A DNA stretch of 64,000 nt from SIG603 sp963621245 (GTDB lineage: Bacteria > Bacillota > Clostridia > Oscillospirales > Acutalibacteraceae), in contig CAVFCW010000008.1 in assembly GCA_963621245.1 (NCBI GenBank), forward strand, positions 14,095-78,094, in the 5' to 3' direction. The notes below the pieces were generated by a model. It did no database searches, was not told where the DNA came from, and saw only the letters and a program-made list of their open reading frames with translations. This document shows positions 7,721-15,121 of this stretch, piece after piece. Made by a program: the position numbers and the translations under genes. How positions within the stretch are numbered: position 1 is the first letter of the stretch; the number at the start of each line of letters is the position of its first letter.

Positions 7721-8196
7721 CGTGATTCACCTCCGAGCTTTTTTTCGGCGTACTGTCTGCCGTGTTCGAGAGCCGACTGCACGCTTGATTTCGACTTGTG
7801 AAGTATTTTGGCAATCTCATCCGCCGAGAATCCCTCGGAATAGTGAAGATACATCGGTGTGCGGTACTTTTCCGGCATGGTGAGAAGTACTCCGAGAGTA
7901 TCGTCAATATCGAACGGAAGGTGCATTTTTTCCATGTCCTTTATGCGAATTTCCTTGCGCATTTTCGTGCGGAAATAGTCCATGGTTGCGGTGTGAGCCG
8001 TGCGGATGAGCCAAGCCTCTTTTGCTTTTTCGTTTTCAAAGCTTTTTTTGGTCAAAAGATATCTCAGGAAAACCTCCTGTAATATCTCGTTGGAATCGTC
8101 GGGCTTTTTTATGTGGATGAAAGCTAGGCTGTAAACCGTGTCGCAGTAGTTATGGTAGGTCTCTTCAAAGTCGGCTTTCATAATTCTATCTGCCAA
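7717..8196 (-). CDS. RNA polymerase sigma factor, ECF subfamily
   Basis: The protein has about 159 residues. Region 2 (FEETYHNYCDTVYSLAF ... EILQEVFLRYL ... AWLIRTAHTATMDYFR) and region 4 (LLTMPEKYRTPMYLHYSEG ... SADEIAKILHKSKSSVQSAL) are both present. The start is set at the TTG at 8196 because GGGAGGA precedes it at normal distance; the ATG five codons later is an alternative. It overlaps the membrane protein gene downstream by 4 nt and lies 30 nt after the BrkB-type gene, so the three may be cotranscribed. It probably responds to an envelope signal through the downstream membrane protein. Its target promoters are not identifiable here. Confidence 0.85.
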   Translation of the reverse strand: MADRIMKADFEETYHNYCDTVYSLAFIHIKKPDDSNEILQEVFLRYLLTKKSFENEKAKEAWLIRTAHTATMDYFRTKMRKEIRIKDMEKMHLPFDIDDTLGVLLTMPEKYRTPMYLHYSEGFSADEIAKILHKSKSSVQSALEHGRQYAEKKLGGESR

Positions 8197-8226
8197 AAGG
8201 ATTCCTCCCTTCAAGGTGAGTGTCGT

Positions 8227-9264
8227 TTAATTTTTGTGGTTATAATAGCTGTCGGGAACATCGGTCATATTGTCGATGTCCGCAAGCTCGGGTTCGATTT
8301 CTTTATCCGTGAGCCTTTCGGGAAGCGGATATTTCTTTGGGTTGCGCTTGTTTCTTCTGATTAATTTGGCGTCGGCACGAGCCTGTTTTTTCTCCGCTTT
8401 TTTCATCTCGAGCTGTTCTTTTTTCTCACGGAAGAATTCCGCAAGCTCTTTTCTCAGTGAGCTGAACTGAAGCCAAGCCACAATCTCGCCCGAGAAAAAC
8501 ATAATGTACATGCAGAAGTAGAGCCAGAGCATTACCACAACGATGGCGGCAAGAGAGCCATAAACCGAGGCATAATGCGCAAAGTTCTCGACGAATATCG
8601 AGAAGAAGAACGAGAAAAGAAGCCAGCCGACAGTCGAGACAAGTCCGCCGAAAACGGCGAATTTGAATTTGACGTGCGCCTTTGACGGAATAAGCTTAAA
8701 CGTGAACGTGAAGAAAATGAAGAGAAAGACGAAGCTGAAGTAGTCCTTTATGTTGTGAAGAAATTCGGCAACGGGGAAACTTGTCAGATTCAAAAGCCAG
8801 TTGTAGACTATACTTCCGAAAACGTTGATGGCGATTGTGATTACTATCGCAACATCGAACGCGAGAGTATAGATAAGAGAAATTCCTCTTGCTTTCCAGT
8901 AGTTCGTTTTCTCACGAATCATAAATATATCGTTGAGCCCCTTCACTATGGAGAACATAGCCGTCGAGCTTGACCAAAGGGTCGTCACGGCGGTTACGGA
9001 GACCATTCCGAAGGTGGATATGCTGTCCTTTGAAAAAAGGCTGTGCAAAAAGTTTGCGGCTGTTTCGGGAAGCTTGGAAATGAGACTTTCCAGCATGCTG
9101 TAACCGTCAAGCCTGATGCTCGAAAGGGTCGAGAGAAGCAGCATGATGAACGGAACAAAGGAAATAACGATATAAAATGCTACCTGCGCCGCCATGGCGT
9201 CGCATCTGTCGGAAAGAAATTTGTCAATAAACTTGAGACCGTTCTTTTTGAGAATAGATTTCAT
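8227..9264 (-). CDS. YihY/BrkB-family inner membrane protein
   Basis: The protein has 345 residues and about six membrane segments in the first 260, followed by a strongly charged Lys/Arg/Glu-rich cytoplasmic tail. The conserved N-terminal core is present (AMAAQVAFYIVISFVPFIMLLL, shortened), as is the later AIVVVMLWLYFCMYIMFFSGE segment. The family was once annotated as ribonuclease BN, which is incorrect; its function is unknown, and an export role has been suggested. The ATG at 9264 is preceded by AGGGGG at a good distance, and GTG two codons earlier is less likely. A predicted promoter lies at 9302-9330, and the sigma gene follows after 30 nt. Confidence 0.85.
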   Translation of the reverse strand: MKSILKKNGLKFIDKFLSDRCDAMAAQVAFYIVISFVPFIMLLLSTLSSIRLDGYSMLESLISKLPETAANFLHSLFSKDSISTFGMVSVTAVTTLWSSSTAMFSIVKGLNDIFMIREKTNYWKARGISLIYTLAFDVAIVITIAINVFGSIVYNWLLNLTSFPVAEFLHNIKDYFSFVFLFIFFTFTFKLIPSKAHVKFKFAVFGGLVSTVGWLLFSFFFSIFVENFAHYASVYGSLAAIVVVMLWLYFCMYIMFFSGEIVAWLQFSSLRKELAEFFREKKEQLEMKKAEKKQARADAKLIRRNKRNPKKYPLPERLTDKEIEPELADIDNMTDVPDSYYNHKN

Positions 9265-9301
9265 CGTCACACCCCCTATTCTGCATAGCTGTCAAAAAAT
9301 A

Positions 9302-9330
9302 ACTATACCATAAAAATATGAATATATCAA
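9302..9330 (-). promoter_or_regulatory. Predicted promoter of the BrkB-sigma-GerMN unit
   Basis: On the minus strand TTGATA (9330-9325), 17 bp and TATAGT (9307-9302) are preceded by a TGG extended -10. The predicted start is near 9295. Confidence 0.5.
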
Positions 9331-9520
9331 ACACGATTTTCCACCGTGCCGCCTTGCGAAAAAAGTATTTGAAAGTTATTACATAGGAACAAGATATTCA
9401 AAAATTCACAAATCGGATATAGTATTTTGTTAAAAATTCTGATATAGTAAAGTTAAACGTAAAACAAAGACAATCAATGAAAAACACGGTTAATTTTGCT
9501 TGAAAGGACAGGTAATAATT

Positions 9521-10834
9521 ATGGGACTTATTTCTGCTGCTGTAAATTCTGTGAGCGGTGCGTTTGCTGACGCCTACAAGGAATATTTTTACTGCGAGGC
9601 TATTCCTTCCGATGTTCTTGCCGTAAAGGGCAAGAAGAGAACAGGCTCGAGAGGCACAAACAGAGGCTCTGACAATATAATCTCCAACGGTTCGGTTTTT
9701 GCCGTTGCCGACGGACAGTGCATGGTAATCGTCGAACAGGGAAAGGTAGTTGATATTTGTGCCGTTCCCGGAGAATACATATACGATACATCAACGGAGC
9801 CGTCGCTCTTCTCGGGCAACCTCGGCGACAGCATAAAGGCCACTTTCGCTTCAATCGGAAAAAGATTTTCCTTTGGCGGCACTGCACCCAAAGACCAGAG
9901 AATCTATTATTTCAACACAAAAGAAATTGTCGGCAACAAGTACGGCACGGCAAACGCCGTTCCGTTCAGAGTTGTTGACCGAAATGTCGGACTTGATATG
10001 GATATTTCCGTCAAGTGCTTCGGTGAGTACAGCTATCGAATTTCAAACCCGATTCTGTTTTACACAAACGTTTGCGGAAACGTTTCCGATGACTACAAGA
10101 GAACCGAGATAGATTCCCAGCTTAAAAGCGAGCTTCTCACGGCGCTTCAGCCGGCATTCGCAAAAATAAGCGAAATGGGAATCCGCTATTCGTCTCTTCC
10201 GGGTCACACCACGGAGCTTTCACAAAGCCTCAATGAGGTTCTTTCCGACAAATGGAAAAACCTAAGAGGAATCGAGATTGTTTCTTTCGGCGTGAACAGC
10301 ATAAAAGCGGACGAAGAAGACGAGAAAACAATCAAAGAGCTTCAGAGAAATGTGGCATTCCGTGATCCAACCATGGCGGCGGCTCACCTTGTCGGCGCTC
10401 AGGCTCAGGCTATGCAGGACGCCGCAAAGAATTCCGGCGGCGCTGCGGTAGGCTTTATGGGAATGAATATGGCGTCTGGAAACGTCAACACCCAGAATCT
10501 CTATCAGATGGGCGCAAATCAGGCGGCTCAGACTGCGCCGCAAATGCCAAAAACACAAGCTGTATCCTCTTGGGTTTGCCCGTCATGCGGAGCGAGTGCA
10601 TCCGGTAATTTCTGCCCCGAGTGCGGAACAAAAAAGCCTGAATCAAACGCTTGGGTATGCGCTTCATGCGGTGCTAAAAACACGGGTCGTTTCTGCTCGG
10701 AGTGCGGTGCGAAAAAGCCCGAGGCGGCAAATTACAAGTGCGCAAAATGCGGATTCATTCCGTCAGATCCGAAAAATCCCCCTAAATTCTGCCCCGAGTG
10801 CGGAGATCCTTTTACGGATGAGGACAGAGTTTGA
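9521..10834 (+). CDS. SPFH-domain protein with three C-terminal zinc ribbons (YdjI-like)
   Basis: The protein has 437 residues. Residues about 1-270 are a soluble SPFH/band-7-like domain of the type annotated as virion core protein or YdjI. A Gly/Ala/Met/Gln-rich linker (about 280-345) leads to three double-CxxC zinc ribbons: WVCPSCG...FCPECG, WVCASCG...FCSECG and YKCAKCG...FCPECG. The ATG at 9521 is preceded by AAAGGAC. In Bacillus a related protein works with membrane PspA-type proteins in envelope stress, but no pspA-like gene is visible here. It stands alone between a BrkB-type gene and pepF. A scaffold role at the membrane is inferred from the family. Confidence 0.8.
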   Translation: MGLISAAVNSVSGAFADAYKEYFYCEAIPSDVLAVKGKKRTGSRGTNRGSDNIISNGSVFAVADGQCMVIVEQGKVVDICAVPGEYIYDTSTEPSLFSGNLGDSIKATFASIGKRFSFGGTAPKDQRIYYFNTKEIVGNKYGTANAVPFRVVDRNVGLDMDISVKCFGEYSYRISNPILFYTNVCGNVSDDYKRTEIDSQLKSELLTALQPAFAKISEMGIRYSSLPGHTTELSQSLNEVLSDKWKNLRGIEIVSFGVNSIKADEEDEKTIKELQRNVAFRDPTMAAAHLVGAQAQAMQDAAKNSGGAAVGFMGMNMASGNVNTQNLYQMGANQAAQTAPQMPKTQAVSSWVCPSCGASASGNFCPECGTKKPESNAWVCASCGAKNTGRFCSECGAKKPEAANYKCAKCGFIPSDPKNPPKFCPECGDPFTDEDRV

Positions 10835-10934
10835 GCTATTTAGCCGAAAAATCTTTGCTTAGGTTTTTCACGTTGATTTGAAACGAGATACGGCATAAAT
10901 CCGATAATTAAGATTTTTCTTTGAGCTCTGCGGC

Positions 10935-10960
10935 AAAGCCGTGGGGCTCGGCTTTTGTTT
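10935..10960 (+). terminator. Probable terminator after the SPFH gene
   Basis: AAAGCCG (10935-10941) pairs with CGGCTTT (10949-10955) and is followed by a T-rich stretch. It lies about 100 bp after the stop codon. Confidence 0.5.
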
Positions 10961-10967
10961 GCTTTTA

Positions 10968-10996
10968 TTGAATATACACTAAATCGGTGTTATAAT
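10968..10996 (+). promoter_or_regulatory. Predicted promoter of pepF
   Basis: TTGAAT (10968-10973), 17 bp and TATAAT (10991-10996), with a predicted start near 11003. It begins directly after the preceding terminator. Confidence 0.6.
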
Positions 10997-11080
10997 CAGA
11001 GTGCAAATAAACCGAGTTGTTTTTGAAAAGGTTTGTTTGATTTAAGGCAAAATTAATTTAACCGAAGAAAGGTGAAAATC

Positions 11081-12874
11081 ATGGATATACTCGAAAGAAA
11101 AGACATAGAAGAGAAATACCGCTGGGATTTAAGCTCGATGTTTGAAAGTGACGAGGCATTCGAGAAGGCACTTGACGAGGGTGCGGCTTATGTTTCCAAA
11201 ATAGGAGAGTTTGAGGGAAAGGTGACCAAAAGCCCCGAAAATTTACTTTCTTATCTTAAGCTTGACGATGAGATTAACATTCTTCTCTCTAAAATTATGA
11301 ACTACGCTCAGAGAAGAAGTGACGAGGACACAAGAGTAGCGAAGTATCAGGATTACACAAACAGGAGTATGAGCCTTGCCGTAAGCCTCAGTGCGGCTTC
11401 CGCCTGGTTCACACCGGAACTTTTAACGCTTACGGACGCGGAGATGGAGGCGTTCTACGTGGTTTGCCCCGATCTTGAACTTTACAGAAGAAGTCTCTCA
11501 CAGATTTTCGCCCAAAGAGCACACACGCTTTCACCGAGTGAAGAAAAGCTTTTGGCTGCGGCGGGTGAGATGGCTTCTGCTCCCGAGAGCACTTATTCTA
11601 TGTTTGCGGACGCCGACCTCAAATTTGCGGACGCTGTGGACAGCGAGGGAAAAACCTACACCGTAACTCACGGCAGTTTTGTTCCGCTTGAGATGAGTTC
11701 TGACAGAGAACTGAGAAAATCCGCCTACAAGTCGCTTTACGGCACTTATATGAACTTCAGAAATACATGTGCGGCAACTCTTTCGGCTCAGGTAAAACAG
11801 CTCAAATTCTTTGCTGACGCAAGAAAATATGGCACCACGCTTGAGGCGGCTCTCGATGATACCGAGGTTCCGACAGAGGTTTACACAAACCTTATTGAGG
11901 CGGTTCACAGCGGTATGGACTCCATGTATAAGTATGTAAGTTTAAGAAAAAAACTCCTCGGCGTTGACGAGCTTCATTTCTACGATATTTATGCGCCGAT
12001 TATCTCCGACGTCGATATGCACTTCACCTACGAGGAGGCTTGCGAGCTTATATTGAAAGCACTTGAGCCGATGGGTGAGGAGTATCTCTCGATAGTTAAG
12101 AAAGGCTTGAGCGAGAGGTGGATCGATGTTTTTGAGAATCCCGGAAAGAGAAGCGGCGCTTATTCTGCCGGCGGATACGGCATGAATCCCAACATACTTC
12201 TCAACTTCCACGGCACGTTAAACGATGTCTTCACGCTCATTCACGAGATGGGACATTCGGTTCACACTTATCTTTCGAGCCACAACCAGCCGCCAGTTTA
12301 TTCCGACTATGTTATCTTTGTGGCTGAGGTTGCCTCAACATGCAACGAGGCTCTTCTCATGCAGTATCTTCTCAAGACAACGGAGGATAAAAAGCAGAGA
12401 GCGTATATTCTCAATCACTTCCTTGAGCAGTTTAAGTCTACGCTTTACCGCCAGTGCATGTTTGCGGAGTTTGAGCTTGAAATTAACAAACTCAACGAAA
12501 AGGGCGAGGGTGTTACGGCTGACGCTTGCACCGAGATTTACCGTAATTTGCAGAAGCTTTATTTCGGTGACGGCATAGTTATCGATGACGAGATTTCTCA
12601 CGAGTGGGCAAGAATTCCGCATTTCTACTACAATTACTATGTTTATCAGTATTCAACGGGCTTTGCCGCCGCAATGGCTCTTTCTCAGAGAATTTTGACC
12701 CTGGGCGAGCCTGCCGTAAAGGATTATATCGGTTTCTTAAGCGGTGGAAGTTCCAAGACGCCTATCGAGCTCCTTCGCGGTGCGGGCGTTGATATGGCTT
12801 CTCCCGAGCCTGTTCTCTCGGCAATCAAGGTTTTTGACGGTCTCATCGACGAGATGAACGAAATTGCCGAATAA
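11081..12874 (+). CDS. pepF: Oligoendopeptidase F (M3B metallopeptidase)
   Basis: This 597-residue cytoplasmic zinc peptidase has the usual PepF length. The HExxH motif is in TLIHEMGHSVHTYLS, near residue 385, and the third ligand Glu is in the following helix (VAEVASTCNEALL). The N-terminus (KDIEEKYRWDLSSMF) is typical of the family. The enzyme cleaves oligopeptides of roughly 7-17 residues, supporting peptide use and possibly signal-peptide turnover. The ATG at 11081 follows AGAAAGG; a GTG three codons upstream is in frame but lacks spacing. The stop is 4 nt before the trmO start, so the two genes are cotranscribed. Confidence 0.95.
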   Translation: MDILERKDIEEKYRWDLSSMFESDEAFEKALDEGAAYVSKIGEFEGKVTKSPENLLSYLKLDDEINILLSKIMNYAQRRSDEDTRVAKYQDYTNRSMSLAVSLSAASAWFTPELLTLTDAEMEAFYVVCPDLELYRRSLSQIFAQRAHTLSPSEEKLLAAAGEMASAPESTYSMFADADLKFADAVDSEGKTYTVTHGSFVPLEMSSDRELRKSAYKSLYGTYMNFRNTCAATLSAQVKQLKFFADARKYGTTLEAALDDTEVPTEVYTNLIEAVHSGMDSMYKYVSLRKKLLGVDELHFYDIYAPIISDVDMHFTYEEACELILKALEPMGEEYLSIVKKGLSERWIDVFENPGKRSGAYSAGGYGMNPNILLNFHGTLNDVFTLIHEMGHSVHTYLSSHNQPPVYSDYVIFVAEVASTCNEALLMQYLLKTTEDKKQRAYILNHFLEQFKSTLYRQCMFAEFELEINKLNEKGEGVTADACTEIYRNLQKLYFGDGIVIDDEISHEWARIPHFYYNYYVYQYSTGFAAAMALSQRILTLGEPAVKDYIGFLSGGSSKTPIELLRGAGVDMASPEPVLSAIKVFDGLIDEMNEIAE

Positions 12875-12878
12875 AACT

Positions 12879-13580
12879 ATGAGCGATAAAAACAACACGA
12901 ACAAGACGGAGCTTAACTGCATAGCGAGAATTCACACGGATTTCCCGTCAAAGTTCGGCATACCGAGACAGTCGGGGCTTGAAAGCAACATTGCAAGAAT
13001 AGTCATGGAGCCGGAATATAGGCGTGCCGAGGCTTTCAGAGGGCTTGAGGAATACTCGCACATTTGGGTGATTTGGGATTTCTCCGAAAATCATCGTGAG
13101 AGCTGGAGTCCTACGGTAAGACCGCCGAGACTCGGCGGAAACGAGCGCATGGGAGTTTTTGCGACGAGATCGCCGTTTAGGCCAAATCCGATAGGAATTT
13201 CTTCGCTTAAACTTTTGAAGATAGACTATGACTGCGAGGAAGCCCCCGTGCTTATTGTGAGCGGTGCGGACATGATGAACGGAACGCCGATATTCGATAT
13301 AAAACCGTATATCGCCGCCGATTGCCATGATGACTGCAAAGAGGGATTTTCGGGAAGAGTGAAACAGCACTTTTTGAAAGTGAGAATGCAAACTGAAAAG
13401 CCTGAGGGAATGACGGACGAACAGCTTGAAACTTTAGTCGGCGCTTTGAGCGAAGACCCAAGGCCGTCTTATCAGCGTGACGAAAACAGAATTTACGGCA
13501 TGAGATTTTCAAAGTGGGACGTAAAATTCTCTGTCAGCGGAGATAATCTCTTTGTAAACTGCTTTGAAAAAATCGAATAA
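12879..13580 (+). CDS. trmO: tRNA threonylcarbamoyladenosine N6-methyltransferase TrmO
   Basis: This 233-residue member of the TsaA/YaeB family methylates N6-threonylcarbamoyladenosine at position 37 of tRNAs, using S-adenosylmethionine. Family signatures are SHIWVIWDF, PPRLGGNERMGVFATRSPFR (kept as one motif), PNPIGISSLKLL and the C-terminal DPRPSYQ followed by YGMRFSKWDVKF. The start is 4 nt after the pepF stop and has only a weak ribosome site, so translation is likely coupled to pepF. A strong terminator follows. Confidence 0.9.
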   Translation: MSDKNNTNKTELNCIARIHTDFPSKFGIPRQSGLESNIARIVMEPEYRRAEAFRGLEEYSHIWVIWDFSENHRESWSPTVRPPRLGGNERMGVFATRSPFRPNPIGISSLKLLKIDYDCEEAPVLIVSGADMMNGTPIFDIKPYIAADCHDDCKEGFSGRVKQHFLKVRMQTEKPEGMTDEQLETLVGALSEDPRPSYQRDENRIYGMRFSKWDVKFSVSGDNLFVNCFEKIE

Positions 13581-13585
13581 ACAGG

Positions 13586-13618
13586 AAAACTGCGGAACCA
13601 AACGGCTCCGCAGTTTTT
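13586..13618. terminator. Bidirectional terminator between trmO and the ferredoxin-like gene
   Basis: AAAACTGCGGA (13586-13596) pairs perfectly with TCCGCAGTTTT (13607-13617), followed by T residues. T residues also lie on the other strand, serving the convergent gene. Confidence 0.8.
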
Positions 13619-13635
13619 CGTGGTATAGAAAAAAA

Positions 13636-14373
13636 TCAATCTTGTAAGCTTCCGTCAATATTTACGGTCACAACCTGCCACGGAATGAACTTTCCGCTTT
13701 CCATGAGTGCCTTCTTTGCAGCCATTTCAAGACCGCCGCAGCAAGGAACTTCCATTCTTACGATTGTTACCGATGAGATGTCGTTCTGCTTGATGATCTC
13801 TGTCAGTTTTTCGCTGTAATCGACAGAATCAAGCTTGGGGCAACCGATGAGAGTTGTCTTGCCCTTTATGAATTCCTGATGGAAGTTGGCATAGGAATAA
13901 GCTGTGCAGTCGGCTGCAATGAGAAGTTTTGCACCGTCAAAGTAAGGCGCTTTTATCGGTGCAAGCTTAATCTGAACGGGCCAGTTTCTAAGCTGAGAAC
14001 CTATGGCAACAGGAGCGGCAGAGGTATTTTCTTCAGTCGGCTTTTCGTCTCTTATCATCTCTCTCATTCTTGAGCCGGGGCATCCGCCCTGAGGTGCGTT
14101 ATGAATAAACTCCTGCATTTTCTTCTGCATCTCTTTTTGCTTCTTGTGTTCTTCAACAGCCTTTTCGTCGTAAGCGGCGGCTTCTCTTGTCTCAAATGTA
14201 ATTGCGCCTGTGGGGCACTCGGGGAGGCAGTCGCCCATTCCGTCGCAGTAGTCGTCTCTTAAAAGCTTTGCTTTGCCGTCTATCATTCCGATTGCGCCCT
14301 CGTGACATGCGTTTGCACATGCTCCGCAACCGTTACATTTTTCCTCATCAATATGAATAACCTGTCTTAACAT
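13636..14373 (-). CDS. Ferredoxin-type dicluster iron-sulfur protein
   Basis: The protein has 245 residues. The N-terminus holds two 4Fe-4S motifs, CNGCGACANACHEGAI and CDGMGDCLPECPTGAI; the second has CxxxxxCxxxC spacing. A Lys/Glu/Met-rich linker follows, with a CPG motif. The C-terminal half (KLLIAADCTAYSYANFH ... LIGCPKLD ... VPCCGGLE) carries further conserved Cys residues that look like another metal or thiol site. Such proteins are common in anaerobes, often next to Crp/Fnr or HcpR-type genes; a role in redox or nitrosative stress is inferred. It is divergent from a Crp/Fnr gene. Its promoter has a good -10 but no -35, with a palindrome centred at -41.5. Confidence 0.75.
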   Translation of the reverse strand: MLRQVIHIDEEKCNGCGACANACHEGAIGMIDGKAKLLRDDYCDGMGDCLPECPTGAITFETREAAAYDEKAVEEHKKQKEMQKKMQEFIHNAPQGGCPGSRMREMIRDEKPTEENTSAAPVAIGSQLRNWPVQIKLAPIKAPYFDGAKLLIAADCTAYSYANFHQEFIKGKTTLIGCPKLDSVDYSEKLTEIIKQNDISSVTIVRMEVPCCGGLEMAAKKALMESGKFIPWQVVTVNIDGSLQD

Positions 14374-14391
14374 AAGTTTTTACTCCCTTTC

Positions 14392-14420
14392 TTGACTTTG
14401 TGATGTGATTATAATATTAT
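14392..14420 (+). promoter_or_regulatory. Predicted promoter of the Crp/Fnr-family gene
   Basis: TTGACT (14392-14397), 17 bp and TATTAT (14415-14420), with a predicted start near 14427. The palindrome at 14436-14449 then lies at about +10 to +23, a position that would allow autorepression. Confidence 0.5.
14408..14413 (-). promoter_or_regulatory. -10 element of the ferredoxin-like gene, activator-dependent promoter
   Basis: TATAAT on the minus strand gives a predicted start at 14401. The hexamer 17 bp upstream does not resemble TTGACA. The 14-bp palindrome is centred exactly at -41.5, the class II activator position of Crp/Fnr proteins. Confidence 0.55.
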
Positions 14421-14435
14421 TTTGTTGAAATTTCC

Positions 14436-14449
14436 GTTGTTATAACAAC
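14436..14449. promoter_or_regulatory. Candidate Crp/Fnr-family operator
   Basis: GTTGTTATAACAAC is a perfect 14-bp palindrome in the divergent region. It overlaps the -41.5 position of the ferredoxin-like gene and the early transcribed region of the regulator gene. Recognition by the adjacent regulator is inferred. Confidence 0.6.
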
Positions 14450-14467
14450 ATTTTGAGAAGGCTTTAT

Positions 14468-15121
14468 ATGAATTTTAAATTTTTATCAGAGACAAAGCTT
14501 TTCAAGGGTATTACAGAAAACGACCTCGAGGAGCTTTTGAATTTACTCGAATACAAAACAAAAACTTACAAGCGCGGGGAGTACATTCTTTTGGCGGGCG
14601 AGAAAATAAGCCATTTATGCCTTGTACTCTCGGGAAAAGTGAAAATTGAGTTCAACGATTTGTGGGGAAATTCGAGCATACTCGGATTTACGGGCAAAGG
14701 TGGAGTTTTTGCCGAATCATATGCGATTGCGGGCGAAACTCCTCTTATGGTGAACGCTCTTGCCGAGGAGAAAAGCGAGGTGCTTTTTCTCGACGTGGCA
14801 AGACTTCTCAAACTGAACGAGAGCGGAAACGATGCGGCGGCGCATGCCGTTTCCAATATGCTTAAAATAAGCGCGGGCATGAACATTGGACTTTCTCAGA
14901 AAATATTTCATTCCTCACCGAAAAAGATAAGGGAGCGACTTATGAGTTTTCTCACGTACCAGTCGGAAATTCACGGCTCGAACAGCTTTGATATAAATAT
15001 GAACCGCCTTCAAATGGCGGAATATCTCAACCTTGACAGAAGTGCTCTCTCAAAGGAATTGGGCAAAATGAAAGCGGAAGGCTTAATAGACTTCCGCAAA
15101 AATCATTTTGTTATTTTTTAG
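14468..15121 (+). CDS. Crp/Fnr-family transcriptional regulator
   Basis: The protein has 217 residues. An N-terminal cyclic-nucleotide-binding-like beta barrel (about 1-115, with GEYILLAGEKISHLCLVLSG, a shortened motif) is followed by a dimer helix and a C-terminal helix-turn-helix (RLQMAEYLNLDRSALSKELGKM). No N-terminal Cys cluster like that of E. coli Fnr is present, so the sensed signal is unknown; haem- or nitrosative-type sensors of this family look like this. The ATG at 14468 is preceded by AGAAGG; the upstream in-frame TTG is less likely. Its stop overlaps the stop of the convergent NYN gene by 3-4 nt, leaving no room for a terminator. Confidence 0.85.
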   Translation: MNFKFLSETKLFKGITENDLEELLNLLEYKTKTYKRGEYILLAGEKISHLCLVLSGKVKIEFNDLWGNSSILGFTGKGGVFAESYAIAGETPLMVNALAEEKSEVLFLDVARLLKLNESGNDAAAHAVSNMLKISAGMNIGLSQKIFHSSPKKIRERLMSFLTYQSEIHGSNSFDINMNRLQMAEYLNLDRSALSKELGKMKAEGLIDFRKNHFVIF

